NCBI GenBank assembly: GCA_018335925.1
Contig: JAGXRF010000113.1
Span: 1-45,570, forward strand
Reading direction: 5' to 3'
From: Flavobacteriales bacterium
GTDB lineage: Bacteria > Bacteroidota > Bacteroidia > Flavobacteriales > Flavobacteriaceae
Length of the DNA: 45,570 nucleotides
The position numbers and the translations under genes were made by a program. This document shows, piece by piece, positions 7,959 through 16,289 of this stretch (the stretch's first letter is position 1; each line of letters begins with the position of its first letter). The notes beneath the pieces were generated by a model. The model did no database searches, was not told where the DNA came from, and worked only from the letters and a program-made list of their open reading frames with translations.

Positions 7959-8192
7959 ATGATAACCAAACATCCCTTATTAGTTGAGTTTCCGGAATAT
8001 GCCGAAAAAATCAAAAATTTGTACCACGAAAACCAAGAATTTCAAGTGTTGTTAGAATCTTACCACAACTTGGATGAGGAAATTTTTAAAATCGAAACCA
8101 ACGAAACTCCAGCCAGTGATGACGAGCTAAACAAACTCCGAAAAGATCGTGTATTTATTAAAGACGAAATTTACCAATTTTTAACCCATTAA
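7959..8192 (+). CDS. YdcH/DUF465-family small protein
   Basis: 77 residues, highly charged and predicted to be almost entirely helical. It matches the YdcH/DUF465 pattern: 'HPLLVEFPEYAEKIKNLY' at the N-terminus, a heptad-like middle ('FQVLLESYHNLDEEIFKIE') and 'LRKDRVFIKDEIYQFL' at the end, suggesting a two-helix antiparallel coiled coil. No enzymatic residues are apparent and the function of the family is unknown. The stop codon is three bases from the stop of the convergent lipoprotein gene. A strong hairpin precedes the start. Confidence 0.85.
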   Translation: MITKHPLLVEFPEYAEKIKNLYHENQEFQVLLESYHNLDEEIFKIETNETPASDDELNKLRKDRVFIKDEIYQFLTH

Positions 8193-8195
8193 ACT

Positions 8196-8645
8196 TTACA
8201 TCGGTTTGGGTAAAAATCCTTGAGGAGCATACAACGTACTGGTTTCGTATATGTTGAGATATAAGGTGATAGGTTGTTTTAATCCTTCGTATTGTACTTC
8301 GTACAAATCAATCAAACCAGCACCCATAGGATGACGTTGGGTTGGAAACGGACAACAAGTAGAAACTCTGCGGTATTGCAGGGTTTCTCCTTTGGGTCCG
8401 GTGATTGAGTTAAAAAATCGAACCACATTTAAGGTGTCGTTGGTTGCACTAGAGTAAAACAGATTCACCGGATAATCAGGGTCATAGCCATATTTTTTAT
8501 CCGGACTCACCTCATTAATCAAAAAACGATTGTTCACTAATACCGGAATAGGTGCATTAGCATCTACATTTTTTAAGGTAGATTTCGTACTTATACACGA
8601 AGTAAACAGAATAAAACAAAAAAGTAATCCAAATAGCAATCTCAT
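8196..8645 (-). CDS. Conserved flavobacterial lipoprotein, unknown function
   Basis: 149 residues with a lipoprotein signal ('FILFTSC', Cys near residue 17). The mature part contains 'DKKYGYDPDYPVNL', 'RFFNSITGPKGETLQYRR', 'STCCPFPT' and 'GLIDLYEVQYEGLKQPITLYLNIYE'. I recognise this pattern from memory as a family of short Bacteroidota lipoproteins that databases sometimes call 2-dehydro-3-deoxyphosphooctonate aldolase. That name does not fit: the sequence has no aldolase fold motif, and the true kdsA is elsewhere in this window. The paired Cys-Cys and conserved Tyr/Asp residues may bind something, but no function is proposed. Confidence 0.75.
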   Translation of the reverse strand: MRLLFGLLFCFILFTSCISTKSTLKNVDANAPIPVLVNNRFLINEVSPDKKYGYDPDYPVNLFYSSATNDTLNVVRFFNSITGPKGETLQYRRVSTCCPFPTQRHPMGAGLIDLYEVQYEGLKQPITLYLNIYETSTLYAPQGFLPKPM

Positions 8646-8692
8646 TTGTTGTAATTTTACAATATTAATGAAACATAAAATTAGGCATTATA

Positions 8693-8962
8693 ATGGAAAC
8701 ACCAATCAAAGTACAAAATTTAAAATGTGGAGGTTGTGCCAACACCATTCAACAGAAATTAATTTCTTTAAAAGGAGTTGAATATGTGACTATAGATGTT
8801 GAAAACAAATTGGTTCACATCACACATCAAGATTATGTTTCTTTTGAAATACTTGCAAATAAATTAAAAGCTATTGGCTATCCGATGGAAGGGGAAGAAA
8901 ATTCGTTAGGAGCCAAAGCTACTTCTATGGTTAGTTGTGCTATTGGTAAAATTTCTAGCTAA
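8693..8962 (+). CDS. Heavy-metal-associated (HMA) domain protein, CopZ-like
   Basis: An 89-residue single HMA domain. The metal-binding pair is Cys-12 and Cys-15 in 'LKCGGCANTIQ', followed by the usual 'V-I-L-HI' strands. Such proteins carry Cu(I) or a similar soft ion in the cytoplasm. A C-terminal extension adds another cysteine (Cys-82 in 'SMVSCAIGKI'), a pattern I recall from other flavobacterial HMA proteins. The gene stands alone between divergent and convergent neighbours. No copper ATPase is adjacent, though a multicopper-oxidase fragment lies at the end of the window. Its stop overlaps the stop of the convergent gene. Confidence 0.88.
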   Translation: METPIKVQNLKCGGCANTIQQKLISLKGVEYVTIDVENKLVHITHQDYVSFEILANKLKAIGYPMEGEENSLGAKATSMVSCAIGKISS

Positions 8963-9207
8963 GCAAACCAATAAAAATAAGCAGCAATAAGTAAAGATAA
9001 AGAACCAAATAAAAGCAGATAAAGAATGTTCTTTTTCGGAATTTCTCCTCTAATTACCAACAGTCTAAAAATCCATAAATTGATCAATAGCACTCCAACT
9101 GCGAGATACATTTGTACATCTAAAGATATTTTTTCACCAAATAAATTCATTACCAACAAATAGATAAAAAGAACTATTAAAGGAACTGTTTTTAATTTTA
9201 ATGGCAT
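8959..9207 (-). CDS. Small three-helix membrane protein
   Basis: 82 residues, mostly hydrophobic, with segments at about 7-23, 32-50 and 60-80 separated by short charged loops ('GEKISLDVQ', 'RGEIPKKN'). The start codon is one base after the stop codon of the sterol-desaturase-family gene, so it is almost certainly translated from the same transcript. Its C-terminal codons overlap the end of the convergent HMA gene by three bases. No family is recognised. A partner or stabilising subunit for the membrane hydroxylase is possible but unproven. Confidence 0.65.
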   Translation of the reverse strand: MPLKLKTVPLIVLFIYLLVMNLFGEKISLDVQMYLAVGVLLINLWIFRLLVIRGEIPKKNILYLLLFGSLSLLIAAYFYWFA

Positions 9208-9208
9208 A

Positions 9209-10459
9209 TTAAACAGAAATTATTAGTTGGTTTTTTTGGTGAATTCTCCAACTCCAAAAATTAGAAATTATTAAATAAGCAAGCAATACAAAAAATCCAA
9301 CTTCTGTTATTTGTAACGAAAACCAAGGGATTTGTATCCAAATTAAGATAAACAAGATGGTTTTTCCTACATCCAATTTCCAACCACTGTCATTGCCATC
9401 CATCACATCGGTATAACTGTAAATATTCCAAAAGATAAAAAAGCCAATGGCAAGCATTTCAGTCAGACTCATTCTTCCGATATAATTAAAAAACAAGCTA
9501 ACCATAAGCAATGTACTAAATAACTGAAATAGACTATAAGTTTTGAACTCTGTGTAGGAAAAGGTTTGGTATTTCACTTGTTGATTTACCTGTTCAATTT
9601 TCTTTACCGGAAATTTTTCTTCTAGCCCATATGGTCTCCATCCGGTTGGTTGAAACCAAATAGTAAATTTGTCCTTCCAACGATTTGCACGCCAAGCATC
9701 TTGTATTAACAGCCATAAATGCTGGTAATTAATTTTGATTGGGTTCCATGTAGATGCTGGTCGGGTAATGCCATATACTGCAGGAACCTCTGGAATTTCT
9801 TCTTGAAATGTTCCAAACCATTTGTCCCAAAATATAAATATTTGTCCGTGGTTTTTATCCAAATACTCCGGATTGATGGCATGGTGCACCCGATGGTGAG
9901 AAGGCGTTACAATAATTTTTTCTAACCAGCCTAATTTGCCAATATGCTTGGTATGGTACCAAAATTGAGCAAACAAATGCAAAGGCAAAATGGTTGCAAT
10001 TACTTTGGCAGGAACTCCAACTAAAGCAGCCGGAAGCAATAAAAAAGTAAATAAATTGACCCACGAAGCAATGGATTGTCTTAATGCACAAGGCAAATTA
10101 AACTCTTCACTGCTATGGTGAATGGCATGTTTGTTCCAAAAAAAGTTGATTTGATGTGCCCAACGATGGGTCCAATAGCCGTAAAAATCGATAACAACAA
10201 AAGCTATGACATACGTTATCCAGCTATTTTGAAGGCTTAAAATAGCTGTTTTTTGCACCATCCATTCGTAAGATAAAATAGAAATACTCAAGCCCAACAC
10301 ATCTTTTACCACATTGGTAATTCCAGAACTTAAGCTAGAAACCGCATCTACAACCGGAACGGTGTCTTGCCCTTTATACCAACCATACCATTTTTCAATG
10401 GCAATGAGTGCCAAAAAAACAGGCATGGCAATGATGAGTATTTTACCGTATTGCTCCAT
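9209..10459 (-). CDS. Sterol desaturase / fatty acid hydroxylase family protein
   Basis: 416 residues. The di-iron histidine boxes of the fatty acid hydroxylase superfamily are visible in order: 'HRWAH', 'HAIHH', 'HTKH' and 'HRVHH', all between about residues 95 and 195, embedded among hydrophobic helices. Enzymes of this type use O2 to hydroxylate or desaturate lipid chains in the membrane. The substrate here is unknown. After the catalytic part (about residue 280 onward) the protein has an extra hydrophobic region with about four helices, which makes it longer than the simplest family members. It lies just downstream of clpS (5 bases) and upstream of a small membrane protein. Confidence 0.88.
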   Translation of the reverse strand: MEQYGKILIIAMPVFLALIAIEKWYGWYKGQDTVPVVDAVSSLSSGITNVVKDVLGLSISILSYEWMVQKTAILSLQNSWITYVIAFVVIDFYGYWTHRWAHQINFFWNKHAIHHSSEEFNLPCALRQSIASWVNLFTFLLLPAALVGVPAKVIATILPLHLFAQFWYHTKHIGKLGWLEKIIVTPSHHRVHHAINPEYLDKNHGQIFIFWDKWFGTFQEEIPEVPAVYGITRPASTWNPIKINYQHLWLLIQDAWRANRWKDKFTIWFQPTGWRPYGLEEKFPVKKIEQVNQQVKYQTFSYTEFKTYSLFQLFSTLLMVSLFFNYIGRMSLTEMLAIGFFIFWNIYSYTDVMDGNDSGWKLDVGKTILFILIWIQIPWFSLQITEVGFFVLLAYLIISNFWSWRIHQKNQLIISV

Positions 10460-10464
10460 TTAAT

Positions 10465-10746
10465 TTAAACGATTTCGGCACTTAGCCCTGCTTCTAACAA
10501 TTGGGTACATTGGGCTTTTAGTTCTTCCATAGCACCTGTTTTAACCGTGCACTTTCCTTTGTAATGAACGATGATGGAGCATTGTTCTGCTTGTTCCCAG
10601 GTATGGTCACAAACCCTTACTAAAGTTTCAATTACATGGTCAAAGGTGTTTACATCATCATTGTACAAAACTATTTCGTTAGGAGTATCTAATAATTCTT
10701 CTAACAAAACTTCTTCTAAAACTTTTTCTTGGTTATTGTAAAACAT
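10465..10746 (-). CDS. clpS: ATP-dependent Clp protease adaptor ClpS
   Basis: A 93-residue N-degron adaptor that delivers substrates to the ClpAP-type protease. The core motif 'IVLYNDDVNTFDHV' and the later 'IVHYKGKCTVKTG' and 'CTQLLEAGLSAEIV' are typical of flavobacterial ClpS. I start at the Met of 'MFYNNQEK'. The longer frame would overlap the end of prmA and adds residues absent from the family. With this start there are four bases between the prmA stop and the clpS start, so the two genes form an operon. Confidence 0.93.
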   Translation of the reverse strand: MFYNNQEKVLEEVLLEELLDTPNEIVLYNDDVNTFDHVIETLVRVCDHTWEQAEQCSIIVHYKGKCTVKTGAMEELKAQCTQLLEAGLSAEIV

Positions 10747-10750
10747 GGCA

Positions 10751-11587
10751 TTAATTTTTAATCCATTGCATGGCAATCCAATTATTTTTTTCTGTAGTTT
10801 TTACTAGTTGAAGTCCTTGCTCCTCGCAACATTTAGAGATATAGGAAATATCTTCTGAATAAAAACCACTCAAAAATAACAATCCTTTGTCATTCAAACA
10901 AGTCACATAAGTTGGAATATCTTCCAACAATATATTTCGGTTGATATTGGCAATAATCACATCGTATTTTTGGTTGGTTAACCAAGAGGCATCGCCTTGG
11001 TACACTTGTATATGAGCACAATCATTTTTAGCAACATTCTCTAAAGAGTTTTCATAACACCAAGGGTCAATATCTACAGCATCTATAGGATTGGCACCTT
11101 TTTTGGCTGCCAAAATGGCTAAAATGGCAGTACCACACCCCATGTCTAAAGTACTTTTTCCTTGTAAATTGGTGTCTAACAACTGTTCTAACACCAAAAA
11201 AGTTGTTTCATGATGTCCGGTACCAAAACTCATTTTAGGTTCAATCACAATTTCAAACGGAACATTTTTAGGTTCGTGAAATGGAGCTCTGATATAACAT
11301 CGATCATCTACCTCAATAGGAGAAAAATTTTGCTCCCATTCTTCATTCCAATTGACTGGTTCAATTTCTTCTACATGGTATTTGATGGTGAATTCCGGAG
11401 ATTTCAAAATAAAAACATCCTCTAAAATATTTTCTTGCCAATCTTCTTTTTTTATGTAAGCAATCACCCCTAAGTCAGTTTCTACAAAGCTCTCAAAAGG
11501 TTTTTCTCCCAATTCGGCAACTAAAATTTCAGAACCTAATTCTTTTGGTTCCACTGTAAAATGATATCCTAAGTAAACGTGCGACAT
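10751..11587 (-). CDS. prmA: Ribosomal protein L11 methyltransferase
   Basis: A 278-residue SAM-dependent enzyme that methylates lysines and the N-terminus of ribosomal protein L11. The N-terminal substrate-binding domain (about 1-110) is followed by the PrmA hallmark 'MSFGTGHHETT', the SAM motif 'LDMGCGTAILAILAAKKGA', the acidic 'VDIDPWCYENSLENV' and the 'IIANINRNIL' loop. It is the first gene of the prmA-clpS unit, with a TACTTTTG element 16 bases upstream. Length and motifs are complete. Confidence 0.95.
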   Translation of the reverse strand: MSHVYLGYHFTVEPKELGSEILVAELGEKPFESFVETDLGVIAYIKKEDWQENILEDVFILKSPEFTIKYHVEEIEPVNWNEEWEQNFSPIEVDDRCYIRAPFHEPKNVPFEIVIEPKMSFGTGHHETTFLVLEQLLDTNLQGKSTLDMGCGTAILAILAAKKGANPIDAVDIDPWCYENSLENVAKNDCAHIQVYQGDASWLTNQKYDVIIANINRNILLEDIPTYVTCLNDKGLLFLSGFYSEDISYISKCCEEQGLQLVKTTEKNNWIAMQWIKN

Positions 11588-11603
11588 GATGATTAATTTG
11601 AAG

Positions 11604-11611
11604 CAAAAGTA
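11604..11611 (-). promoter_or_regulatory. -7 element for prmA-clpS
   Basis: TACTTTTG on the minus strand, 16 bases before the prmA ATG. I do not see a convincing TTG at the expected -33 distance. Confidence 0.55.
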
Positions 11612-11646
11612 CTATTTTCAAAGCATAATTAGTTATTGTATTTTAA

Positions 11647-11677
11647 TTTGATGATGTTTTAATAAAAGTTAAATTTG
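11647..11677 (+). promoter_or_regulatory. Full -33/-7 promoter of the porin gene
   Basis: TTTG at 11647-11650, exactly 19 bases, then TAAATTTG at 11670-11677. This is the best match to the Bacteroidota TTTG-N19-TAnnTTTG promoter in the window. Transcription should begin near 11682-11685, so start codons before that are excluded. Confidence 0.8.
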
Positions 11678-11701
11678 TGCAAATTTTTAAAAGTTTACCT
11701 C

Positions 11702-12928
11702 TTGAAAAAAGATTCGATCATCTTCGCTTTTATTTTGCTTTTAACCTGGAGCTCACAAGCCCAATTTTATAAAAAAGACACGATAAACAACGATCTGCGT
11801 TTAGAAAACTTACCTTATTATAGTTATGGTAGAGGAGTTGGATTGACTTCTCCGGATAGTATTTTTCAATTCAACATTCGATTCAGAATGCAAAATCGTG
11901 CTACGTATTTAAACGATTATCAAGATAATAAAATTATTGACGGACAAATAAGAAGACTTCGTTTGCGATTTGATGGTTATGTGGGAGATCCAAGATTTTT
12001 GTACGTAATACAATTATCCTTTGCTCCGGGAGATGTTGGTGCGATTGAAGAAGGTGAGAATATCAATATCATTAGAGATGCCGCAGTAACTTACCGACCA
12101 AATAAACATTGGAGTTTTATTTTTGGTCAAACCAAAATACCCGGAAACAGACAAAGAATAAATTCTTCCGGAGCTTTACAGTTTACGGACAGAACCATCA
12201 ATAATGCTCGATTTAATATAGATCGTGACTTTGGCTTTCAAGCGTATTATCTTAACCAAAAACCAGATCATTTTTCATGGAATGTGAAAACTTCTATTAC
12301 CAATGGAGAAGGTAGAAATTTTACAAGAAACACCGATGATAATTTGGCTTATACTGCCAAATTAGAATTGATGCCATTTGGCTCTTTTACCAATGATGGA
12401 ACAAATTTTGAAGGAGATTTGGCTAGAGAAAAAAAGCCAAAGTTGTTTATTTCCCCGGCATTTTCTCAAAACAACCGTACCAACAAATCGTCTGGTCAAT
12501 TAGGAAATGAGTTATTTGAAGCCAGAACATTAAAGTATTTTTTTACTGATGTGATGTTTAAATACCAAGGTTGGAGTTTGCTATATGCTTATATGAGTAG
12601 GAATACCTCAGAAAATCCAATCACTGTGAATCCATTAAATCCTAGCCAAACTAGTTTTGTTTGGGTAGGAAGTGGACATGACTACCAAGCTAGTTATTTG
12701 TTTTCAAACAATTACGAGTTAATTGGAAGATACTCCAACCAAAAGCCTTTTGCAGGCATTGAAAATTTGGTACCAAAATCAGAACAATTTTCTGTAGGAG
12801 TTACCAAATATTTATGGGAACATGCTTTTAAGTTACAAAGTGAGTTGACATACGATTTGCAACAAATGCCAGCCGGAAATTATAGAAACCAATGGTATTT
12901 GAGATTTCAGGTAGAGATGGGTATTTAA
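11702..12928 (+). CDS. Outer-membrane porin, phosphate-selective porin O/P-like
   Basis: A 408-residue predicted beta-barrel. I start at the TTG at 11702, which gives a clean signal peptide: 'MKKDSIIFAFILLLTWSSQAQ' in two parts, Met-Lys-Lys then a hydrophobic core, with cleavage after 'SQA'. The frame is open further up from a TTG at 11675, but that codon lies inside the promoter -7 element. The barrel region shows alternating strands and porin O/P family blocks such as 'RLRLRFDGYVGDPRFLY', 'FIFGQTKIPGNRQRINSSG' and 'NIDRDFGFQAYY', ending 'WYLRFQVEMGI'. The substrate is not predictable; the phosphate name is historical for the family. A likely terminator follows. Confidence 0.85.
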   Translation: MKKDSIIFAFILLLTWSSQAQFYKKDTINNDLRLENLPYYSYGRGVGLTSPDSIFQFNIRFRMQNRATYLNDYQDNKIIDGQIRRLRLRFDGYVGDPRFLYVIQLSFAPGDVGAIEEGENINIIRDAAVTYRPNKHWSFIFGQTKIPGNRQRINSSGALQFTDRTINNARFNIDRDFGFQAYYLNQKPDHFSWNVKTSITNGEGRNFTRNTDDNLAYTAKLELMPFGSFTNDGTNFEGDLAREKKPKLFISPAFSQNNRTNKSSGQLGNELFEARTLKYFFTDVMFKYQGWSLLYAYMSRNTSENPITVNPLNPSQTSFVWVGSGHDYQASYLFSNNYELIGRYSNQKPFAGIENLVPKSEQFSVGVTKYLWEHAFKLQSELTYDLQQMPAGNYRNQWYLRFQVEMGI

Positions 12929-12960
12929 TGTAAATTCATTTAATTTAAATTATAGCTTTT

Positions 12961-12994
12961 AGCCTTTTGACATAAAGGTGCTTGTTGTTTTTTT
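12961..12994 (+). terminator. Probable terminator of the porin gene
   Basis: AGCCTTTT can pair with AAAGGTGCT with one bulged T and one wobble around a short loop, followed by a T-rich tail (TGTTGTTTTTTT). The stem is imperfect, so the call is moderate. Confidence 0.5.
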
Positions 12995-13050
12995 ATCTTT
13001 ATGTTATCGTGACAAAAAAATTGCGATTTTTTGAAAATTGAAATTCTTGT

Positions 13051-13069
13051 TTGCACCGAAGAGGTGCAA
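13051..13069. other. Short perfect hairpin downstream of panB
   Basis: TTGCACC and GGTGCAA form a perfect 7-bp stem with loop GAAGA. There is no T run on either side, so it is not a standard terminator. It sits between the ends of the convergent porin and panB genes. Confidence 0.45.
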
Positions 13070-13123
13070 TGTTGGCAAAGTTTAGCATGAATTTACATAA
13101 GATTTTATTTAGAAATCACATTT

Positions 13124-13942
13124 TTAATACTGCTCTTGCTCGTTCGGAAAATCTAAACTTTTTACATCCGAAACATATTGCCCAATGGCTTGATGCATGG
13201 CATCATATAAATGCAAGTATCTTCTTAAAAAACGTGGACTAAACTCATGGGTCATTCCTAACATATCGTGAATAACCAAAACTTGACCGTCAACTCCATT
13301 ACCCGCACCAATTCCGATGACTGGAATGTGCACGCTTTCGGCAACTTTTTTAGCCAATGCGGCAGGAATTTTTTCCAATACCAATGCAAAACAACCTACT
13401 TTTTCTAACATTTTGGCATCCTCCAATAATTTTTGGGCTTCTGCTTCTTCTTTGGCTCTAACGGTATATGTCCCGAATTTGTATATGGATTGTGGTGTTA
13501 AACCCAAATGCCCCATCACCGGAATTCCGGCATGCAAGATTCTTTTGATACTCTCTTTAATTTCACTTCCACCTTCTAATTTTACGGCATGCCCGCCACT
13601 TTCTTTCATGATTCTGATGGCACTTCGCAAAGCTTCTTTAGGGTCAGATTGGTACGAACCAAAAGGCAAATCAACTACCACCAAAGCTCTTTGACAAGCA
13701 CGTACCACACTGCTTGCATGGTAAATCATTTGATCTAAAGTAATTGGTAAAGTGGTTTCATGTCCAGCCATTACATTACTAGCAGAGTCTCCAACCAAAA
13801 TCACATCAACCCCGGCTGCATCTACAATTTTTGCCATGGTGTAATCGTAACTGGTAAGCATGGAAATTTTTTCTCCTTGACTCTTCATGTCCACCAAAGT
13901 TTTGGTGGTAATTCGCTTGTAATCTTTTTTAGCAACAGACAT
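13124..13942 (-). CDS. panB: 3-methyl-2-oxobutanoate hydroxymethyltransferase
   Basis: A 272-residue TIM-barrel enzyme of pantothenate and coenzyme A synthesis that transfers a hydroxymethyl group from methylene-tetrahydrofolate to 2-oxoisovalerate, giving ketopantoate. Family blocks are '[19 protein letters not shown]', '[17 protein letters not shown]' (metal-binding Asp), '[10 protein letters not shown]', 'VKLEGGSE', '[10 protein letters not shown]' and '[16 protein letters not shown]'. Full length and intact. It is a single-gene unit divergent from the HAD phosphatase gene, with a TATCTTTG element 19 bases upstream. panC and panD are not in the window. Confidence 0.95.
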   Translation of the reverse strand: MSVAKKDYKRITTKTLVDMKSQGEKISMLTSYDYTMAKIVDAAGVDVILVGDSASNVMAGHETTLPITLDQMIYHASSVVRACQRALVVVDLPFGSYQSDPKEALRSAIRIMKESGGHAVKLEGGSEIKESIKRILHAGIPVMGHLGLTPQSIYKFGTYTVRAKEEAEAQKLLEDAKMLEKVGCFALVLEKIPAALAKKVAESVHIPVIGIGAGNGVDGQVLVIHDMLGMTHEFSPRFLRRYLHLYDAMHQAIGQYVSDVKSLDFPNEQEQY

Positions 13943-13961
13943 ATGTATGAATTTTGATAAA

Positions 13962-13969
13962 CAAAGATA
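13962..13969 (-). promoter_or_regulatory. -7 element for panB
   Basis: TATCTTTG on the minus strand, 19 bases before the panB ATG. The -33 element is not clear. Confidence 0.55.
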
Positions 13970-14048
13970 GGTATTTCTGTAACTAATGTAAGGAGATTAT
14001 TAACATTCATTTGATTTTAAATCTATCTTTTTCAAGCACAGAATCACC

Positions 14049-14056
14049 TATTTTTG
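14049..14056 (+). promoter_or_regulatory. -7 element for the HAD hydrolase gene
   Basis: TATTTTTG, a TAnnTTTG match, ends 16 bases before the ATG at 14073. A T-rich tract precedes it but there is no clear TTTG at -33. Confidence 0.5.
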
Positions 14057-14072
14057 CAAAAAAATAAATGCC

Positions 14073-14747
14073 ATGCTACAAACGGTAATTTTTGATATGG
14101 ATGGGGTGATTGTTGACTCGGAACCGGTTCATCATTTTGCCTACCAACAACATTTTAAGCAATTGAATATTACCGTTTCTGACGAAATGTATGCGTCTTT
14201 TACCGGAAATTCTACCAAAAATATTTACCAAAAATTGAAAGCTCATTTTGATTTAAAGGAAGAAGTGGAGGATTTGGTTTTGGTAAAAAGAAATTTATTT
14301 AACGATGCTTTTGATGCCAAAGAAGATTTGGAATTAATTGATGGGGTACTCCCTTTAATACAAGAGCTACATGCCAATGGAGTGCAATTATTGTTGGCAT
14401 CGAGTAGTGCTAAAGTGACCATTGAAAGGGTTTTTAATCGCTTTAGATTACATACTTACTTTTCTGGAATTTTTTCAGGGGAAGATTTTCCGCAATCTAA
14501 ACCACATCCGGCTTTATTTTTAAAAGCTTGGGAACATAGCAAACATCCCAAAAATAATTGTTTGGTTATTGAAGATAGTACCAATGGCATATTAGCAGCA
14601 AAGGCAGCAGGAATTCCGTGTATTGGTTTTGATAGTTTTCATTCTAAAAACCAAGATTATTCACAAGCTGATTGGGTGATTCAAGATTTTGCAGAAATCA
14701 ATTACCAAAATCTTCACCAATGGTTACACCGCATCTCGGTTGGGTAA
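14073..14747 (+). CDS. HAD-superfamily hydrolase, beta-phosphoglucomutase-like
   Basis: A 224-residue HAD subfamily I protein. Motif I is '[14 protein letters not shown]' with the nucleophile Asp and acid/base Asp at residues 8 and 10. A helical cap follows (about 17-85), then motif II 'LLASSSAK', the motif III lysine in '[13 protein letters not shown]' and motif IV '[18 protein letters not shown]'. Members act on sugar phosphates or other small phosphates, as beta-phosphoglucomutase or as a phosphatase, and the substrate cannot be assigned. Its last 24 bases overlap the convergent photolyase gene. Confidence 0.9.
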   Translation: MLQTVIFDMDGVIVDSEPVHHFAYQQHFKQLNITVSDEMYASFTGNSTKNIYQKLKAHFDLKEEVEDLVLVKRNLFNDAFDAKEDLELIDGVLPLIQELHANGVQLLLASSSAKVTIERVFNRFRLHTYFSGIFSGEDFPQSKPHPALFLKAWEHSKHPKNNCLVIEDSTNGILAAKAAGIPCIGFDSFHSKNQDYSQADWVIQDFAEINYQNLHQWLHRISVG

Positions 14748-16187
14748 GGTGTGTTTTTGTAAAATGCGAAAAGCATCTTGTTGTACCAAAGTATTCTTTT
14801 TCATTTTCCAGAAAAAGTCGGTCGACATTTTTTGTGCTATTTCAAGTGGCACGATAGGGTTTGGATAATGTACGCCTAATTCAAAATCGTAAAAGTTACT
14901 TTCTAAAGCGGTCATTTTCCAAGGTTCGTGTACAAATTCTTTTGGTAAATTTTGTAATTCAGGTACCCATTTTTGGATAAAGACTCCTTCAGGGTCGTGT
15001 TCGTATGAATTTTTGATGGGGTTATAAATTCGCAAAGTATTGATACCCGTTACTCCCGCTTGCATTTGAATTTGAGGATAGTGGATGCCGGGTTCAAAAT
15101 CTAAAAACATTTTTGCCAAATGCTTGCTGCAATTTTGCCAAGGCTGAAACAAATGATGCGTATAAAAAGAAACTACCAAAGCACGCATTCTAAAGTTTAA
15201 ATATCCGGTTTGGTTCAAACATCGCATGCAAGCATCTACCAAGGGTACTCCGGTTTTTCCTTCGCACCAAACTTGATGAAATTCTTCCACCACTTCTTGG
15301 TTTAAATTTCTGAATCCGGCATTGATGGCCTGAAATTCCATGCTACATTCCATTTCAAATTTTTGAATAAAATGGGCTTGCCATCGCAAGCGAGAGGAAA
15401 AGTTTTGTAAACTTCTTTTCCAAGAACTTTCTTTTTTTTGAGTTGCAATAAAGTGGATGATTTGCCGTATGCTGATGTTTCCCCAAGTAATGTAAGGAGA
15501 AAGCCTGCTGCATGCCAATCTTGCTTCGTTAGGTTTGGAAATATGTCGGCTGTAATTTTTGCCTCGTTCTTGCACAAAACTATGCAAATACTTCCATGCA
15601 AAACTGCTACCTCCAGGCTGCATTTCTTTGTTTTTATTTGTTTGGAGTGTGTATTTTGGAAAATTGTCTTCTATATGTACCACCTCCTTTTTTGGTAAGG
15701 AAACTAATCTCTGTAAATCGGTGTTTTGCAATGGAGATTCCATAAAACTTTCCCAGGATTGGGTCCAATGGTTTCGGTTTTTTCTTCCTCTCAATACCCC
15801 ATTTTGCACACATTCTTTCCACAGTATGTTTTGCTTTTGAAAGAATTGTTGCAATACAATGTCTCTGTCAAAAGTCACTTTTAATCCGGTTTCATGGTAA
15901 GAGAAGACTTGTTGGATGCCAAAATTTTGGTGTAGATACTGAAAAACATCTAGTGCTTCTGCATGTAATACAATCAAGAAATGATGATAGATTGCCAAAG
16001 TATGCTGCATTTCCAATAAAGACTGTTGGATGAATCGGAAATGCCTTTCAGAATAGTGCCCTTCGTGCATCCAACTTGGCTCAAACAAATACAAAAATAG
16101 GGTGGGAAGGCTTTGTTGACTTGCCAACCAAATCGGTTCATGATCTTGCAATCGAAGATCTTTTTTAAACCAAACTACTTGTATCAT
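14724..16187 (-). CDS. Deoxyribodipyrimidine photolyase / cryptochrome-family flavoprotein
   Basis: 487 residues. The N-terminal Rossmann-like photolyase domain begins '[15 protein letters not shown]', the usual 'W-RRDLRL-DN' region. The C-terminal FAD-binding domain has '[11 protein letters not shown]', '[23 protein letters not shown]', '[29 protein letters not shown]' and '[14 protein letters not shown]'. Photolyases use blue light to split pyrimidine dimers; cryptochrome-like members may instead be light sensors. The second-half motifs differ from the common 'WR-EF' and 'N-QW-A-G' forms, suggesting a distinct flavobacterial subgroup. The 3' end overlaps the HAD gene by 24 bases. Confidence 0.88.
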   Translation of the reverse strand: MIQVVWFKKDLRLQDHEPIWLASQQSLPTLFLYLFEPSWMHEGHYSERHFRFIQQSLLEMQHTLAIYHHFLIVLHAEALDVFQYLHQNFGIQQVFSYHETGLKVTFDRDIVLQQFFQKQNILWKECVQNGVLRGRKNRNHWTQSWESFMESPLQNTDLQRLVSLPKKEVVHIEDNFPKYTLQTNKNKEMQPGGSSFAWKYLHSFVQERGKNYSRHISKPNEARLACSRLSPYITWGNISIRQIIHFIATQKKESSWKRSLQNFSSRLRWQAHFIQKFEMECSMEFQAINAGFRNLNQEVVEEFHQVWCEGKTGVPLVDACMRCLNQTGYLNFRMRALVVSFYTHHLFQPWQNCSKHLAKMFLDFEPGIHYPQIQMQAGVTGINTLRIYNPIKNSYEHDPEGVFIQKWVPELQNLPKEFVHEPWKMTALESNFYDFELGVHYPNPIVPLEIAQKMSTDFFWKMKKNTLVQQDAFRILQKHTLPNRDAV

Positions 16188-16237
16188 GTGTTAAAAGTAG
16201 GAAGCTTTTTTGGAAACAATTGTTAAATGGCAGACAT

Positions 16238-16266
16238 AAAAAAAGCGAAACCAAATGATTTCGCTT
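16238..16266 (-). terminator. Terminator of the YebC-family gene
   Basis: On the minus strand AAGCGAAA pairs with TTTCGCTT around an 8-base loop, followed by a T run. It lies 24 bases past the stop codon of the YebC-family gene. Confidence 0.85.
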
Positions 16267-16289
16267 CTTGAATGATATTAAAAGAAAAA

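Noticed and set aside
8196..8645. Annotation as KDO-8-P aldolase/synthase
   Set aside because: It is a 149-residue lipoprotein without the TIM-barrel motifs. The true kdsA is at 29127-29945.
13051..13242. A 63-residue plus-strand open frame near the panB end
   Set aside because: More than half of it is antisense to panB and it has no ribosome site or recognisable domain. The hairpin at its start is reported separately.
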